This document shows, one piece after another, positions 53,750-64,000 of a stretch of 64,000 nt of DNA (the first letter of the stretch is position 1; every line of letters begins with the position of its first letter). The position numbers and the translations under genes are program-made. The stretch spans positions 12,891,511-12,955,510 of the forward strand of contig ML677374.1 in assembly GCA_007922305.1 (NCBI GenBank), read 5' to 3'. Below the pieces are notes generated by a model. It had not been told where the DNA came from and did no database searches. It saw nothing but the letters and a program-made list of their open reading frames with translations. The DNA is from Dermatemys mawii (taxonomy: Eukaryota > Chordata > Testudines > Dermatemydidae).

Positions 53750-56325
53750 AACACACAGACACAAAAGCAATACATTTCTCAAAAACAAACCTTCCCTGTC
53801 CCAGGCTAGGTCACAGTACAGGATGCTGAGAGATCGTCCTTTACAGTTGGAGTCAAGCCCTTTAGGCTTGTCCATGGGCTCATATATTCTTCCACCTTGG
53901 GTGCAGGGTTTCACCACAGCTCTCCTTATGGGCTCTAACACTCTTGTTCCCCAGACCCACTGGAGAACTTTGGAGTCTCTCCTTCCAGTAGGCTCCTCTA
54001 ACTCTAAATTAAACTACAGACTTGTTTGATGTCCTATAGTCCTGTCACTGGTTAAATCAAGTGAGGCTGAGCCTAATTCCCTTAACAAGCCAGCTCATTA
54101 TTATTTTATCCAGAGGTGCCACTGTCAGTATCTTCTCAAGAGCACCACTCTATTGTTCTCCACTGGAGTCTAGTTTCCTGCTCTTCATTCACATGTAACT
54201 AGTGTTGTGAAAGGAACAGGTAAAACTTGCTGCTTGAGTAAGTTGACAGTCCCTACTCTTGATTAGACTGCCTGAAAAGACTAGACTCTTCCCTAATGTC
54301 ACAGAGTTCAGGAAGGGTAGTCAGAGTGCCTCATAGGGACACGGCTGGGCTGTGCTCTGCCTTTGCAACATGTCCCATGCCCTCCAGAATTAAATCTATG
54401 ATTGTCTGTATTAGTCGTCATCCTCCTCCCCCAAGAGAGGAGAAATAATCTTCCTTTGCAGAGGGAAAAGTGTAATGCCCTGTGTCCAATTTTCTTTTCA
54501 TTGCTGTTTTTATTGTGGAAACAGAGCACTGAGTGATTCTAAAATGAAAATAGGGAAAGCTAATTTTTGTAGTTCTTGCTAATAAAATTCTTAATGTGCT
54601 TCTCTCCCATTATCATAAAGATTGTTATAGTATATTTTATCTCTGGTATCTTATTTTCCGCACATCACACTAGCATTCCTTATCTTCAAAATTACGTATC
54701 TTTAGATTTCCTCCATTTTCTCATTTCTCTGGCCCTGTTGTTATTGTGTCCTTGTGATAATGATATTGATATTTTCATAAGCAATAAATATAGCTCATGA
54801 AGAAAGGTTTGTTTTTTTAAAAAAGAAGACAATACAATACAGCCAGTTTTGCTGCCTCTAAAACATCCTGTGTGCACAATTAACCAACAGTCTGCTAGAT
54901 AAACTTTATATTCGCGTACAGCACGGGAAAAAAAAAATCAGCATTGCATGGTACTGGTATAAGTGACTATTCATGTCTATTCAAATGTTCCTTGCAATGC
55001 ACAATGATCCCTGGACTGCAGCCTTCAATGGCTCACATGAAGTATCATCTGGTTCTTTAATATCTCTATTGATTATTTGATGTACAAAAGCATGGAGACT
55101 GAATGGTGGAAAGGAGGACCGTGATCCAAATCCTGCTGAAATTGGTGTGACTCGCTCACTGTGCTTTGGTTAAAGATTGGCTACCTCCGCGGTTGTCCAT
55201 TCTCAAGTGGATGTGCCAAGAGAACTTCTCCTCTGCGATAGAACACTGAGCCTCTCTGCACCTAGTCATCCTTGCAGTTTAATGGATTATCCTCGCCCCC
55301 AGCTCCCTGCCCCATTGCTCACATCAGTCTGCTGGCAATTAAATAAAGATATAGCCACAAAAAAAAAGACTAAGAATCTTATGGAAAACCCATATCGTTT
55401 TCTGGGGGTTTGAAATCTAACTTCCCTGAGTCCTGTGACAATTCTCATGACTCTCAGTCCTGGATATCCCCTTGTTATTCCCTGCTTCCAGCAAGATGGA
55501 GTGTACCCCAGTTTTACCTTCAGTCACTATTCCTACATAACACACTGCACTTGGGAGCACTTAAATAATTTTATTTTTTTTTGCTTAATTGTAAGAAGGG
55601 GGGGAGGAGAGAAACAAATGGTTGCAACATAAAACAAAATCACAATACACAAACTAGGGCTTACACTGCTTAATAGTGATCTTTCCTATCTAATTAAGTA
55701 GGTCTTCCCCCAAAGTTGCAGAAATGGCCAGCTTCCCAGGAGCTAGGATCCAGTCTTTCATGAAGAACACCCCCTACTCCATAAGATTCCTCTGTAAATG
55801 GATCCAGAGGATTGTTCTCCGCCCTTGTCAGATAATGAATCAGCGTTGTGTCCATTACAATGTTCCTTTTTACCTCCAAGTGGTTGTGATTGTTTGTGGT
55901 TGTATTTGTTGGTTTTCCATGGACTGTTCTCGGATGGGGCAAGAGTAGGCAATTGAAACATATATTACATAATCAACTACTCAAGGAGGGGTGACAATTC
56001 CCTCCTCACTGAATGGGCAATCACTAAGACCTATGATTCCCTGGTGACTAACTTTTACTGTAAGACCATAAGGACATACTTTTCAAATAGATAAATGATT
56101 CCTTAAATATTACCAGTACACAATGACTGACTATTGATAACCTACAAGCTTTTAGTAGAGACCTTTACAAGCTAGACTTCATGGATAAATACCATGAAAA
56201 TGGTGCATTAGGTGTACAGAGTTTGTCAGGTCTGAGACGAGTTGCTTGTAAAGACCAGAGAGCACTTTTGCCAATTGGCACCAGGTGCATTCAGCTTTCA
56301 GCCATCTCTCAGAGTTTGGTTCCAT
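53750..56325. other. Unassigned non-coding sequence
   Basis: About 2.6 kb with no gene or repeat that I can name. Frames of up to 82 codons lack domains. Confidence 0.4.
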
Positions 56326-56330
56326 GCAAT

Positions 56331-56436
56331 TAAGGTAACCAAATATCCCCGTTTCATAGGGACAGTCCCGATATTTGAGACATCTATTACTGCCCATCCC
56401 ATCGTGATTTTTCACTCTTGCTAGCTGGAAACCCTA
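56331..56436. mobile_element. Short TIR element, second copy
   Basis: The left end TAAGGTAACCAAATATCCCC and right end CTAGCTGGAAACCCTA are imperfect inverted repeats. The interior has 'catagggacagtcccgatat' and 'tttttcactcttgctagctg', as in the consensus of this group. It parallels the copy at 2589-2713, with which it shares 'tatagggcgagtcccgat'-like words on the other strand. Confidence 0.6.
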
Positions 56437-56439
56437 CGT

Positions 56440-57630
56440 GCAATATGCATGGGGTGGGGGAAGAAAGGTCTTTTCAGAAGAGGCCTTTAGAACTGGGGTT
56501 TTATTTTTATTGACATTTGAGAACCCACAGCACTTTTCAGGAAGACCAGATGTTTGTCTTGGTCAAAATGCCATTTCTATAGTTGTGCCATGTACTGTGC
56601 ACTGGTTCTTTGCTTTGCTGCTGCTATCCATCCCAGAAGTAGCTGGGAGTGATAAGTACAGAGTCTGAAAAGCACTCTGGGTTCTTACAGGAGATGTGAA
56701 ATATGAGTGACACTGTCAACTTGTGAGTTCTTTGCTGTCCAAACACATTGCCTATTTCTATTTTATAGGTAACACTGAATCATCTCTAGCTGGAAAAGAT
56801 TAGTGTAAAAGCTCTCTTTTTTGTTCAGTTTTTCAGCTTTGTAAACTCACCCTGAGAGCAACTGCAGCCTCTTTTCTCTGCCATCCCCTGCTGCTGTCAG
56901 CTAATGGACTTCATGCAGGCCCCTATTGTTCCTGTCCCGCTGAGCTCCATCTCTAATTAGTCATCATTGCTCCTTGGCTCCTCCTCCTGGTGTAGCCTAG
57001 GTGGTTAGTGGGATCACCTGGCCATCTACACACTTTCATGTTTTTCAAACATAGTTGAGAAAAGGGCCCTTTTAAAGCAATATTCATGGCTGTCTCCTCT
57101 GACTCGCTAAGGAAAAACTAGAACTTAAAAGATCATTTTTTGCAATATAGTAGCACTCAAAGGATCACTGTCCACTTGCACTGGCTTCCATAGAAAAAGA
57201 CAGACAGTAGACAGATGCCCCCTCCACCCATCCCCCCAAAAATTAGTGTCTGTTGGCCCCAGTCTTGCAAATGCCTCAACAGATGTTTTAAGCATTAGTA
57301 GTCTGAGTTCAAACTAGTCAACATGCAGGAAGAATGTCAAAGGTTACGTTGTCTGCACAGTACCCACCATCCCCCTAACCCTCTTCCACCCCACTCCAGC
57401 AACAGTGACCTGATGTTGCTGCCTTGCCGGCCCCCAGAGAAATAGATTTTGAAGTGAGAATGGGGGGCAGAAGAAAAGCAGTCATTCAGATGATGCTTCT
57501 GTCTAGCACTTTTAAAAAGCATAATGCTGCAAAGGTAGCATTTGAATAAATGGGGGAGGGGAAGGGAAACAGTGAAGGGATTCTTGGGGATAAGATGATG
57601 ACCCCAGCGATCATCGTGAAAGCTATCGCA
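56440..57630. other. Unassigned non-coding sequence
   Basis: No gene or named repeat. The 119-codon minus-strand frame at 57337-57696 has no domain and runs into the hAT element. Confidence 0.4.
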
Positions 57631-57633
57631 ACA

Positions 57634-57641
57634 GACTATAC
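57634..57641 (+). repeat. hAT target duplication, left
   Basis: GACTATAC, matched by GACTATAT at 57786-57793, seven of eight bases. Confidence 0.85.
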
Positions 57642-57785
57642 CAGCGGTGTCCAGTACGTTCGCCACTAGCCACATGTAACTAATAGTGAAAAGCATGTGG
57701 CTTTTTTATAATGTGGATAATAAATTCAAAACCACAAGTGTGGCAGGCAGCGTGGCTAGCATCAAAGTTCTATTGGACACCGCTG
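57642..57785. mobile_element. Short non-autonomous hAT element
   Basis: A 144-bp element with termini CAGCGGTGTCCAGTACG and CTATTGGACACCGCTG as inverted repeats, with a 7-of-8 target duplication outside. The interior has 'gccactagccacatgtaact' facing 'ggcagcgtggctagcatcaa'. Non-coding. Confidence 0.85.
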
Positions 57786-57793
57786 GACTATAT
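57786..57793 (+). repeat. hAT target duplication, right
   Basis: GACTATAT, the partner of 57634-57641. Confidence 0.85.
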
Positions 57794-57794
57794 G

Positions 57795-60040
57795 TTCTCC
57801 ACTGGGACAGGACAGGGCAGGTTAGTAGTTACCAATGGATGCGGAAAGATGAATGTCTCTCCGACTCACACAAATGACCTACGCTCATGTAAGCTGTGCT
57901 GGTCGCATGATGCCCTCAGCAGAGCTTATGGCTGACCTTGCCTAAGGTTCATCAGATGCTCAGAGAGACTCCGATGGAAGTCAATGTCTTGTTGTTCATT
58001 CCCCCAAAACGGTATCCCATGGTTGTAATTACTAGCTGCGTGATGTGGTCAGTCACTTCTGCCCTGCAGCACTGTTGGAACTTGGCAGTTCCTCAGGAGC
58101 CAGAGCGGTGATAGAGCATCCAGCAGCCACGGCGACTTCAGTTCCGATGGTATTCAGCACGCAATTAGACAGCTGGAATCCTTCATGTTCCAAATGTCAG
58201 TTCCATCTCCTTCAAGTTGTCAGGCAGTGAACACACAACACTTGAGCTCCAGTAGGGAGCTGGGCAGGCTCTGGCAACGTCCCGTACCGACAGCTGCTTC
58301 TCTGGTTCAAATCTCCCCTTGTGCGGATAATCACTTTCCTGTTGAGCCCAGCGTGTGTCATGGCTTTTCTTCACTTTCCCCCTTGTTTAATGCCAACATT
58401 TACCATCATCCCTGGAGTGTGAGAGAGGAGAAAGAGTGGAATGGTGGGATCATGTGTTGGAGGACTTAACCACAGCAGGAAAACAGGTCATATGGTTGTG
58501 GGTAGGGTTAAACCTCTTTGATATATGTGTGGGTATCTGTATGTGTATGGAGATCTGCCCTTCATTTAAGATACTTCCATCAAGCTCCTTTAGGTAACCA
58601 GACAGCTGAAACAATTGCAGCTTCCACTCCGAACGCAGGCACTTGTCAGTACCCAAAACAAAGACAGGTGTATGTGGATGGAGTGGTTTCGCTGGCTCTT
58701 GTTCTGTGAAGATTTGTATGTCAGAGACTGTGCAGAAAGTCCAGAGAAGTGGGGAGAGAGAGGAGGAAGTGCCAGATACTGCCTGAACAAGTACTGTGAA
58801 GCAGGGCCCTGAGAAAAGCCCAGAGAGACTACTTTTGGGGCAGAGCACTTGAAGAAAGGGGTTTGGATCTGTGAGCAAAAAAGACTGTCTCCTGGAGTTT
58901 GAATCCTCTGCTGTTCCAGGAAACGGGCCTTTGTAGTAAATAAGCAGCATTGTGTCAAAGCTACCAAACTCCATCATCAGACTCCTCACAGAAACAATAT
59001 GCAGAACCCTGAACTTTGGCCAACTGCTAAGGTCAAAAAAGGGGGACACTGTACCATTGTCCTGCTTCATGTAGACTCTATCGCTGGTGTACACTGATAT
59101 TGTAACCCTGCCTCCTTGGCAACGTTGGTCATGTGTCCATAAAATGTGTAACTAGTGCTGGCATTGCATAAAATGTTTTGAGATCCTCAGATGGAAGATT
59201 AACGTCTTTGAAATCCTCTTCTTCACTGTTCCTTTGCCCCAAAAAGTTACACTATGGTTGTAAGGACTAGCAGTATGGAGCATAGCCTGTAAGATCCTTT
59301 CCTCTTATGTCAGGGATGTCCACACGCCCCTAGGGCAGTGTGAAAAAAAAAAAAAAGCAATAGGAAAATAAAGCCAATTCTGTAGTCTATGGAAAAAGCT
59401 GGTGGAGATTCCCTCCACTCTGGCAACAGTTCCCTTGACATTTCCTTAATGGCACTTGCTGTGTGCACAGCCAAAGCTTATACAACCTTAGATAAATAAT
59501 TATGAAGTTTCAAAAGATATATGCTCTTTGAGTTAATAATTTTAACAGCCTGTGAGAGATGTTGCTGTTCTCATGGTAACAGGAAAGCTGTAATTTCGTC
59601 TCTAATTTGAGAGGGCTGGTGTGATCCGTGCAGATAGCTTTCTGGTGGGAACTCTCCTTTTTAGTTTTCCTTAATTGAAGCCTTTTTAATGAAGTGATAT
59701 TACTGAGCAGCTTAGGCAAACAATTCAAAATGGATTAATTAGCACTGAATATACCAATAAAAAGTGTACTTAGAATTATTTAGTAGTACAATTGTATGGG
59801 TGCTATATTAGCCGGTACCGGACTTCAAGTGTACATGGACAACTCCTAAGGGGTTTTTTGCATTTTTTTAAAGCCTTTGTGGGTTTATGTCTTTGTCACT
59901 CAAGCAATAAATTAATCCTCTACCGTAGTCTATCCACCTCATAAGCATAAGACTGTTCATCATTTCTTGGCACTACTAGGCACTTGAATGTTACGGTGCG
60001 GATGGCTCCGTGTGTGTGTGTTTGTGCGTGTACACACCTT
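57795..60040. other. Unassigned non-coding sequence
   Basis: No gene that I recognise. A 214-codon minus-strand frame (59094-58450) is the longest outside the transposon but has no known domain, biased Ser/Leu/Phe use and no supporting splice or promoter context, so I treat it as chance. 59335-59360 is an A-run. Confidence 0.35.
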
Positions 60041-60044
60041 GGGG

Positions 60045-60145
60045 GAGATTTTCAAAAGTACCTACAGGATTTAGGACCCTAAATTCCATTTTCAAACTGA
60101 CTTATGCTTTTTGGAGCCCAAATCGCATGGAAATTCAGTGGGAGT
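60045..60145. repeat. 'GATTTTCAAAAGTACCT' palindromic repeat
   Basis: 'gagattttcaaaagtaccta' and 'tttaggaccctaaattccat' are followed by 'gggagttagactcctgagtc'. Same dispersed group as 17105, 39270 and 51745. Confidence 0.5.
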
Positions 60146-60424
60146 TAGACTCCTGAGTCTCTTAACTTTTACCCTTTGTCGTTTCCAGACTATTACAGTA
60201 ACTTACGTCTGGAAGGCAAACAACCTACTGTAGAAAGAGCATTTGCGCCAGATGCTGCTTAGCTCATCCATCAGCCACTGGAGTCTTGAACTAACTCCAT
60301 TCCTCAAATTTCTAACCACAACTTTATCTTTCAGACTTCCCTTCCCAACCTGCTTGTGGCCCAGGGGTTGCTTAATACTAATCTCTGGACTGTCAGAACT
60401 ATCTGAGAACCAGAAGTTCCATGC

Positions 60425-60525
60425 TTTTAGAAACCCTGAATGGGCAGGCATCGAACCCAAGACCTCTGGATCTGAAAAGTGTGTGTGTCAGATAAAGTAC
60501 CAGCTCCATTAGTTCAGTAGCAGTA
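60425..60525 (-). other. tRNA-like B-box stretch
   Basis: On the minus strand 'ggtcttgggttcgatgcctg' holds an exact GGTTCGATGCC pol III B-box. The expected A-box is not clear. It may be a decayed tRNA-derived SINE head. Confidence 0.3.
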
Positions 60526-60529
60526 ACAT

Positions 60530-61520
60530 ACTCATAGACCTCTATATTTTTCTTGCACTAGAGGGAGACAAAGAGTTAAAGGAGCAGGAAGATTCCATGT
60601 TAAGCAACATCTCCTTCCAGGCATCTTATCTTCATATATATGTATTTGTTTAAACCTAATACTGTCACACTTAGTTCTTCAAAGTCTTTTGCATGTCAGG
60701 ATTATTAATCTGTTTGAGATTCTTGCACTTTAACTGCTTTGTTGAATATTTTCATAGCAGTGATTGGTGGCGGTTTCCATATCCTTAAAGCTGCTAAACT
60801 AGCAGTTCAATTTATCCTAATTCAGAACCTAATTGTCTTGCACTGCTGGCTAATTAAATGTTCAAAGGAGTGATAAATTAGGCAGGTTGATCATTACAAC
60901 ACAAGTAATTAGTCACTCTAACTGAATCTGTGCCCAGCAATCCATGTACATTAGGATGGCGAGGGGGGAAATGAATGAAGTATGTGTCAAGATCGTAAAA
61001 AATAATAATAAAAAGACAACTCTAGGGATTTCATGTGAGGCACTTAAGTCATATATCAGCTCTGTTTTTTTAAGCTGTTTGTTTTTTGCATTAGCAATTC
61101 TTACTCTGATTCCCACTGGGGGAAGTCGGAGGTCCAAGATCAGAGGGCTAAAAGAAAAATATTCCCATTTCACAGAAGATCCAATCTACTCCTGGGCTAG
61201 ATTTCGATGGCAATAAAAGCTAGGAGTGGAGAATCTAGGGGCCCCATTTACTCATGACTTCACTGTAACTGAAGCCTGCTCTGTCCTATAGAACAATCCC
61301 ATCTCTGCCTCATCTTATGGCACGTATAGTCCCTTGTCATAACACACATAAATACAAAATAAAAGTCATTCTCTCAACCAAGTGAGCTATATCATTTGCC
61401 TTCACAGGAAATTATGAACTGTGATATTCCCTGGGTATGACAAACCCATTGCAGACCCAAAGTGTAGTCCTTTGCCATTTACATTCTTCTACTCTGCCTG
61501 TCGCCATGGTAGCCGAGCAC
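60530..61520. other. Repeat-poor stretch with a conserved-element look
   Basis: No gene. 60700-60930 is repeat-free, with TAATTAG, CTAATTAAAT and AATTAG cores and even base use, which suggests a regulatory conserved element by texture alone. Confidence 0.3.
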
Positions 61521-61524
61521 CTGT

Positions 61525-61600
61525 AATTAGTTGGTGATCCAAAAGCCACTGAAGTTGATGGAAAGACTGTTTCTGACTTGAGCGGGCTTAGGATCAGGCA
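61525..61600. repeat. Short palindromic dispersed repeat
   Basis: 'ggtgatccaaaagccactga', 'agttgatggaaagactgttt' and 'cgggcttaggatcaggcaca' follow the order of the repeat at 491-565 group, decayed. Confidence 0.45.
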
Positions 61601-61604
61601 CATA

Positions 61605-62148
61605 CTCCCACAAGTTATCCTACAGAAGCTCACATAAAAGGGATTACAGGATAGGGTCCACTGGTTTATTTACTAATGCCCTACCAATCATTTCTGTCAG
61701 CAGAGTTGTTGTGTAAAGATTTTTCCATTTATAGAGTGCAGCTAAATCTTACCAATGGCTTTAAACTCTCTGTGGCTGGCAATTTCAAGTGACATGCCTT
61801 AGGGAAAAGTTTGACTGACTAGCAAACCTACTATTAAGTGCTCTCAAAAAAGATTTGTATAATGCAATTCTGCATGCCTGCTGTCGGTCAGTGTTCACAT
61901 CAGAATTGCAACTGGACTGAAATGCTAAAGTTCTGTGCTTAGTTTTCCACTGCTGGTACACTTCCTTAAGTAGAAGAAGTGGTGGGGAATTTTTCATCTA
62001 AATTGTTTTGTCAGAAAACACTAATTTGTTGGAACCAGGACATTTCACAGGAACATACTGGGATTTGATAAAAGTTTCCTCAGGAGAGACCTCTTGGGTC
62101 CATGTTGGTGTGTATGTACACACCCTCCCATTCCCACCCCTATCACAC
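61605..62148. other. Unassigned non-coding sequence
   Basis: No gene or named repeat. Confidence 0.4.
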
Positions 62149-62149
62149 A

Positions 62150-62285
62150 CACACCAAGATACAGGAGACCTGGTTCAAGTCCCTGCTCCAAATGGGGCAG
62201 AGTAGGAACTGGAACCTGCGTCTCCCACATTCTAGGTGAATACTGTAACCAGCAGGTTATTGGCTATTCCAGAGTGAATGAATGC
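62150..62285. mobile_element. tRNA-like fold-back repeat, left-truncated
   Basis: 'gagacctggttcaagtccct' on the left carries a B-box-like GGTTCAAGTCC. On the right 'tggaacctgcgtctcccaca' and 'gaatactgtaaccagcaggt' are its inverted partner. The left A-box part is missing. Compare 36437-36590. Confidence 0.55.
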
Positions 62286-62289
62286 AAGG

Positions 62290-63655
62290 AAGAGCAGGGG
62301 TGGGAAGAAGACACCAGAAGCTTCATGGTCAGTTAACAAAGATTGGCTGACATTTCTGGAGGGGTTAAAGATTCACCTGGCTCTCTAATCTGAGAGCAGA
62401 GAGGACACCCATTGACATGAATGGCTAGTGCAATGAATAGGAGGACCAATAAAACAGAGCTTTCATACAGCATGTGTTTATTCTGGAGTTCCCTGTTGCA
62501 AAAAGTCCATAGTCAAAGACACGTGTGTGCTGTATCCACTATGTACACTGTTCATCTTCTTCTTTTCTCCTTTATGCTGCTTTTCCTGGTCAGGATGGTG
62601 ACACCAGTATGGAAAGTAGGGAGGACCAGACCTCCCTTTCCTCTGCAACAGGTTCTAGTTCCGCCTGGGGGATTCCTCAGCATTCCCAAGCCAAATGGGA
62701 GAGAGAGAGATTCTTCATAGTCATCTCGTTATTACCATGTGCTTCCTGCTCCCATCCTCACTCCTGCTTGTATCTCCACCTGTTGTCTTACAATTTGACA
62801 TATAAGACTTCTGAGGAAGGAATCCTCTCTCAGTTTTGCCTAGTACCAAGTATCCTGGGACTTGGACCTCTAGAAGTTATTGTAATGCAAACAGTAATGA
62901 GCTGAGGCAGTGCATAATTGTCAAGAAGTCAAATTATTTTCAGGGAAAAAATATAGCCAATCTCTACTGTGGGGGTATGTATCATTTCCCCTACCGCCTG
63001 GAATTATTTGATGATTTTCCCTTCTGCCTGTATCTGGTACCAGAAGACTAAGTGTTTTTTAAACATTCATCACTTGTTCTCTTCCCCTGCCACTCCCACT
63101 CCCCATTGTCCACAAAAAGAACAGTTCTAATATCTTGGCTAATATACCTTTCTTCAGGTAGTGGGTGATGGCTTATTTCAGAAACCCAGAGCTCCTGCTT
63201 GCTTTGCTGAATCAGCTGGCCTTCCCTGCAGCACATGCTACTTCTACCATTAGAAAAAAGGATCTTTTGTTCTTTTTGTAGTCTAATTAGTCTGGCTGGG
63301 TTATGATGGCTATCTCTTTGACCAAGATGACAGATTGATATGCTAATTAAGCAAGGCCCTTTTGGATTTTTGGTTCTTTTTTAGTGATAGTGCAAACAGT
63401 GCACCATTGTATGTTCTGTATCTCTAGGTCCATCCCTAAATGAGTTGAAAGTTAATAGAATGGGATGTACGAAAAGGCTCCATAAGCATTTTGTGGAAAC
63501 TTTTGACTATAGCCCGTTGGACTCTAACCTCAGACTCTCTCCAAAGGTTTTATCTTGGTCTGTGAAGGTAAGGTTCCCTGCTCAATGGTTGGACTATGAG
63601 AGGAATGAGAGTTAGGAGAACAACTTTCTGTTCAGCATCTGGCAGATTAGACCCA
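62290..63655. other. Unassigned non-coding sequence
   Basis: No gene that I recognise. The 126-codon frame at 62525-62905 is Ser-rich with no domain. Confidence 0.4.
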
Positions 63656-63689
63656 CACCTTCTCTCCTTCCTGCCCATCAAATGTGTTG

Positions 63690-63765
63690 ATGATAATTGC
63701 TTATCTGTAAAGCATTGTGAAATCCTCTGATGGAAAATACCATATAGTGGTTAAATGTTGTTATA
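63690..63765 (+). mobile_element. L2/MIR-type 3' tail
   Basis: 'tctgtaaagcattgtgaaat', 'cctctgatggaaaataccat' and 'atagtgg' match the 'gtaaagcgctttgagatcctt...gatggaaggcgctatata' tail common to old SINE/LINE ends. Confidence 0.5.
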
Positions 63766-64000
63766 GTTACTTCATGGTGAGATCCTATTATAACATTCTT
63801 TTATTAATCAGAGAAGCCTCTCAGATGACATTGGCCCAGAAAGTGTCAATTAAATCAACATTACTCATAGATTTAAGTCTATATACTTTTTTCAATGTTC
63901 TAAATACTTGATTTATTTTTGCTGGTTTTATTTTATTTAGCTTTTCATCAAATCATCTTTGCATTTAATTGAGCTAATAACTTTACTCCTGTCCTCCTCT

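Noticed and set aside
53601..54029. 142-codon plus-strand frame
   Set aside because: Passes through a T12/A12 homopolymer and reads FFFLQKKKR-like low-complexity sequence.
58450..59094. 214-codon minus-strand open frame
   Set aside because: No recognisable domain, no repeat or promoter context, and a 64-kb vertebrate window is expected to contain occasional frames of this length by chance.
60425..60525. Functional tRNA gene
   Set aside because: Has only a B-box-like stretch. No A-box at the proper distance, no cloverleaf stems and no terminator T-run.

Overview
This window looks like intergenic or intronic DNA of a land vertebrate, most likely a turtle; a crocodilian is the main alternative. 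It is AT-rich, has no bacterial gene organisation, and carries layers of transposon fossils: CR1, L2/L3-like and I-like LINEs, MIR-like SINEs, hAT elements with 8-bp target duplications, and 3-bp-duplication elements whose ends read GGCCTGGTCTACAC. The repeat mix is what suggests a turtle, and that judgement rests on memory of such genomes, not on a search. I recognise no host exon, tRNA or rRNA gene. Almost all open frames are short and non-coding.

Layout. 1-13.3 kb holds MIR-like SINEs, an L2/L3-like LINE tail, small palindromic repeats, and a fold-back retroposon present twice (9138-9350 and 10970-11087) with long direct target duplications. 13.3-15.9 kb is a decayed LINE with endonuclease, reverse transcriptase, RNase H and a C-terminal zinc knuckle (I/Ingi-like). 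17.3-23.1 kb has two hAT-type elements, one containing a GC-rich near-perfect 129-bp inverted repeat, and a 3-bp-duplication MITE. 25-32 kb is a patchwork of SINEs, MITEs and L2/L3-like tails with nested insertions. 32.55-35.09 kb is the standout: a complete DNA transposon with CACTG-type inverted ends, a TAA target duplication and a 562-codon transposase-like frame on the minus strand broken by one TGA. 37.9-41.3 kb contains a minus-strand L2/L3-like LINE and a plus-strand CR1 LINE. 45.3-45.9 kb is a CR1 inside a MIR. 48.6-49.4 kb and 57.6-57.8 kb are hAT elements with matching flanks. The last 6 kb is mostly unassigned unique sequence.

The most interesting item is the 32.55-35.09 kb transposon. 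Its frame looks recently disabled, its ends are intact, and its 5' region carries four copies of ATTGCATCAT. That 10-mer contains the 9-bp core of the vertebrate CHOP amino-acid response element, so the copies could be transposase-binding repeats, a stress-responsive promoter, or both.
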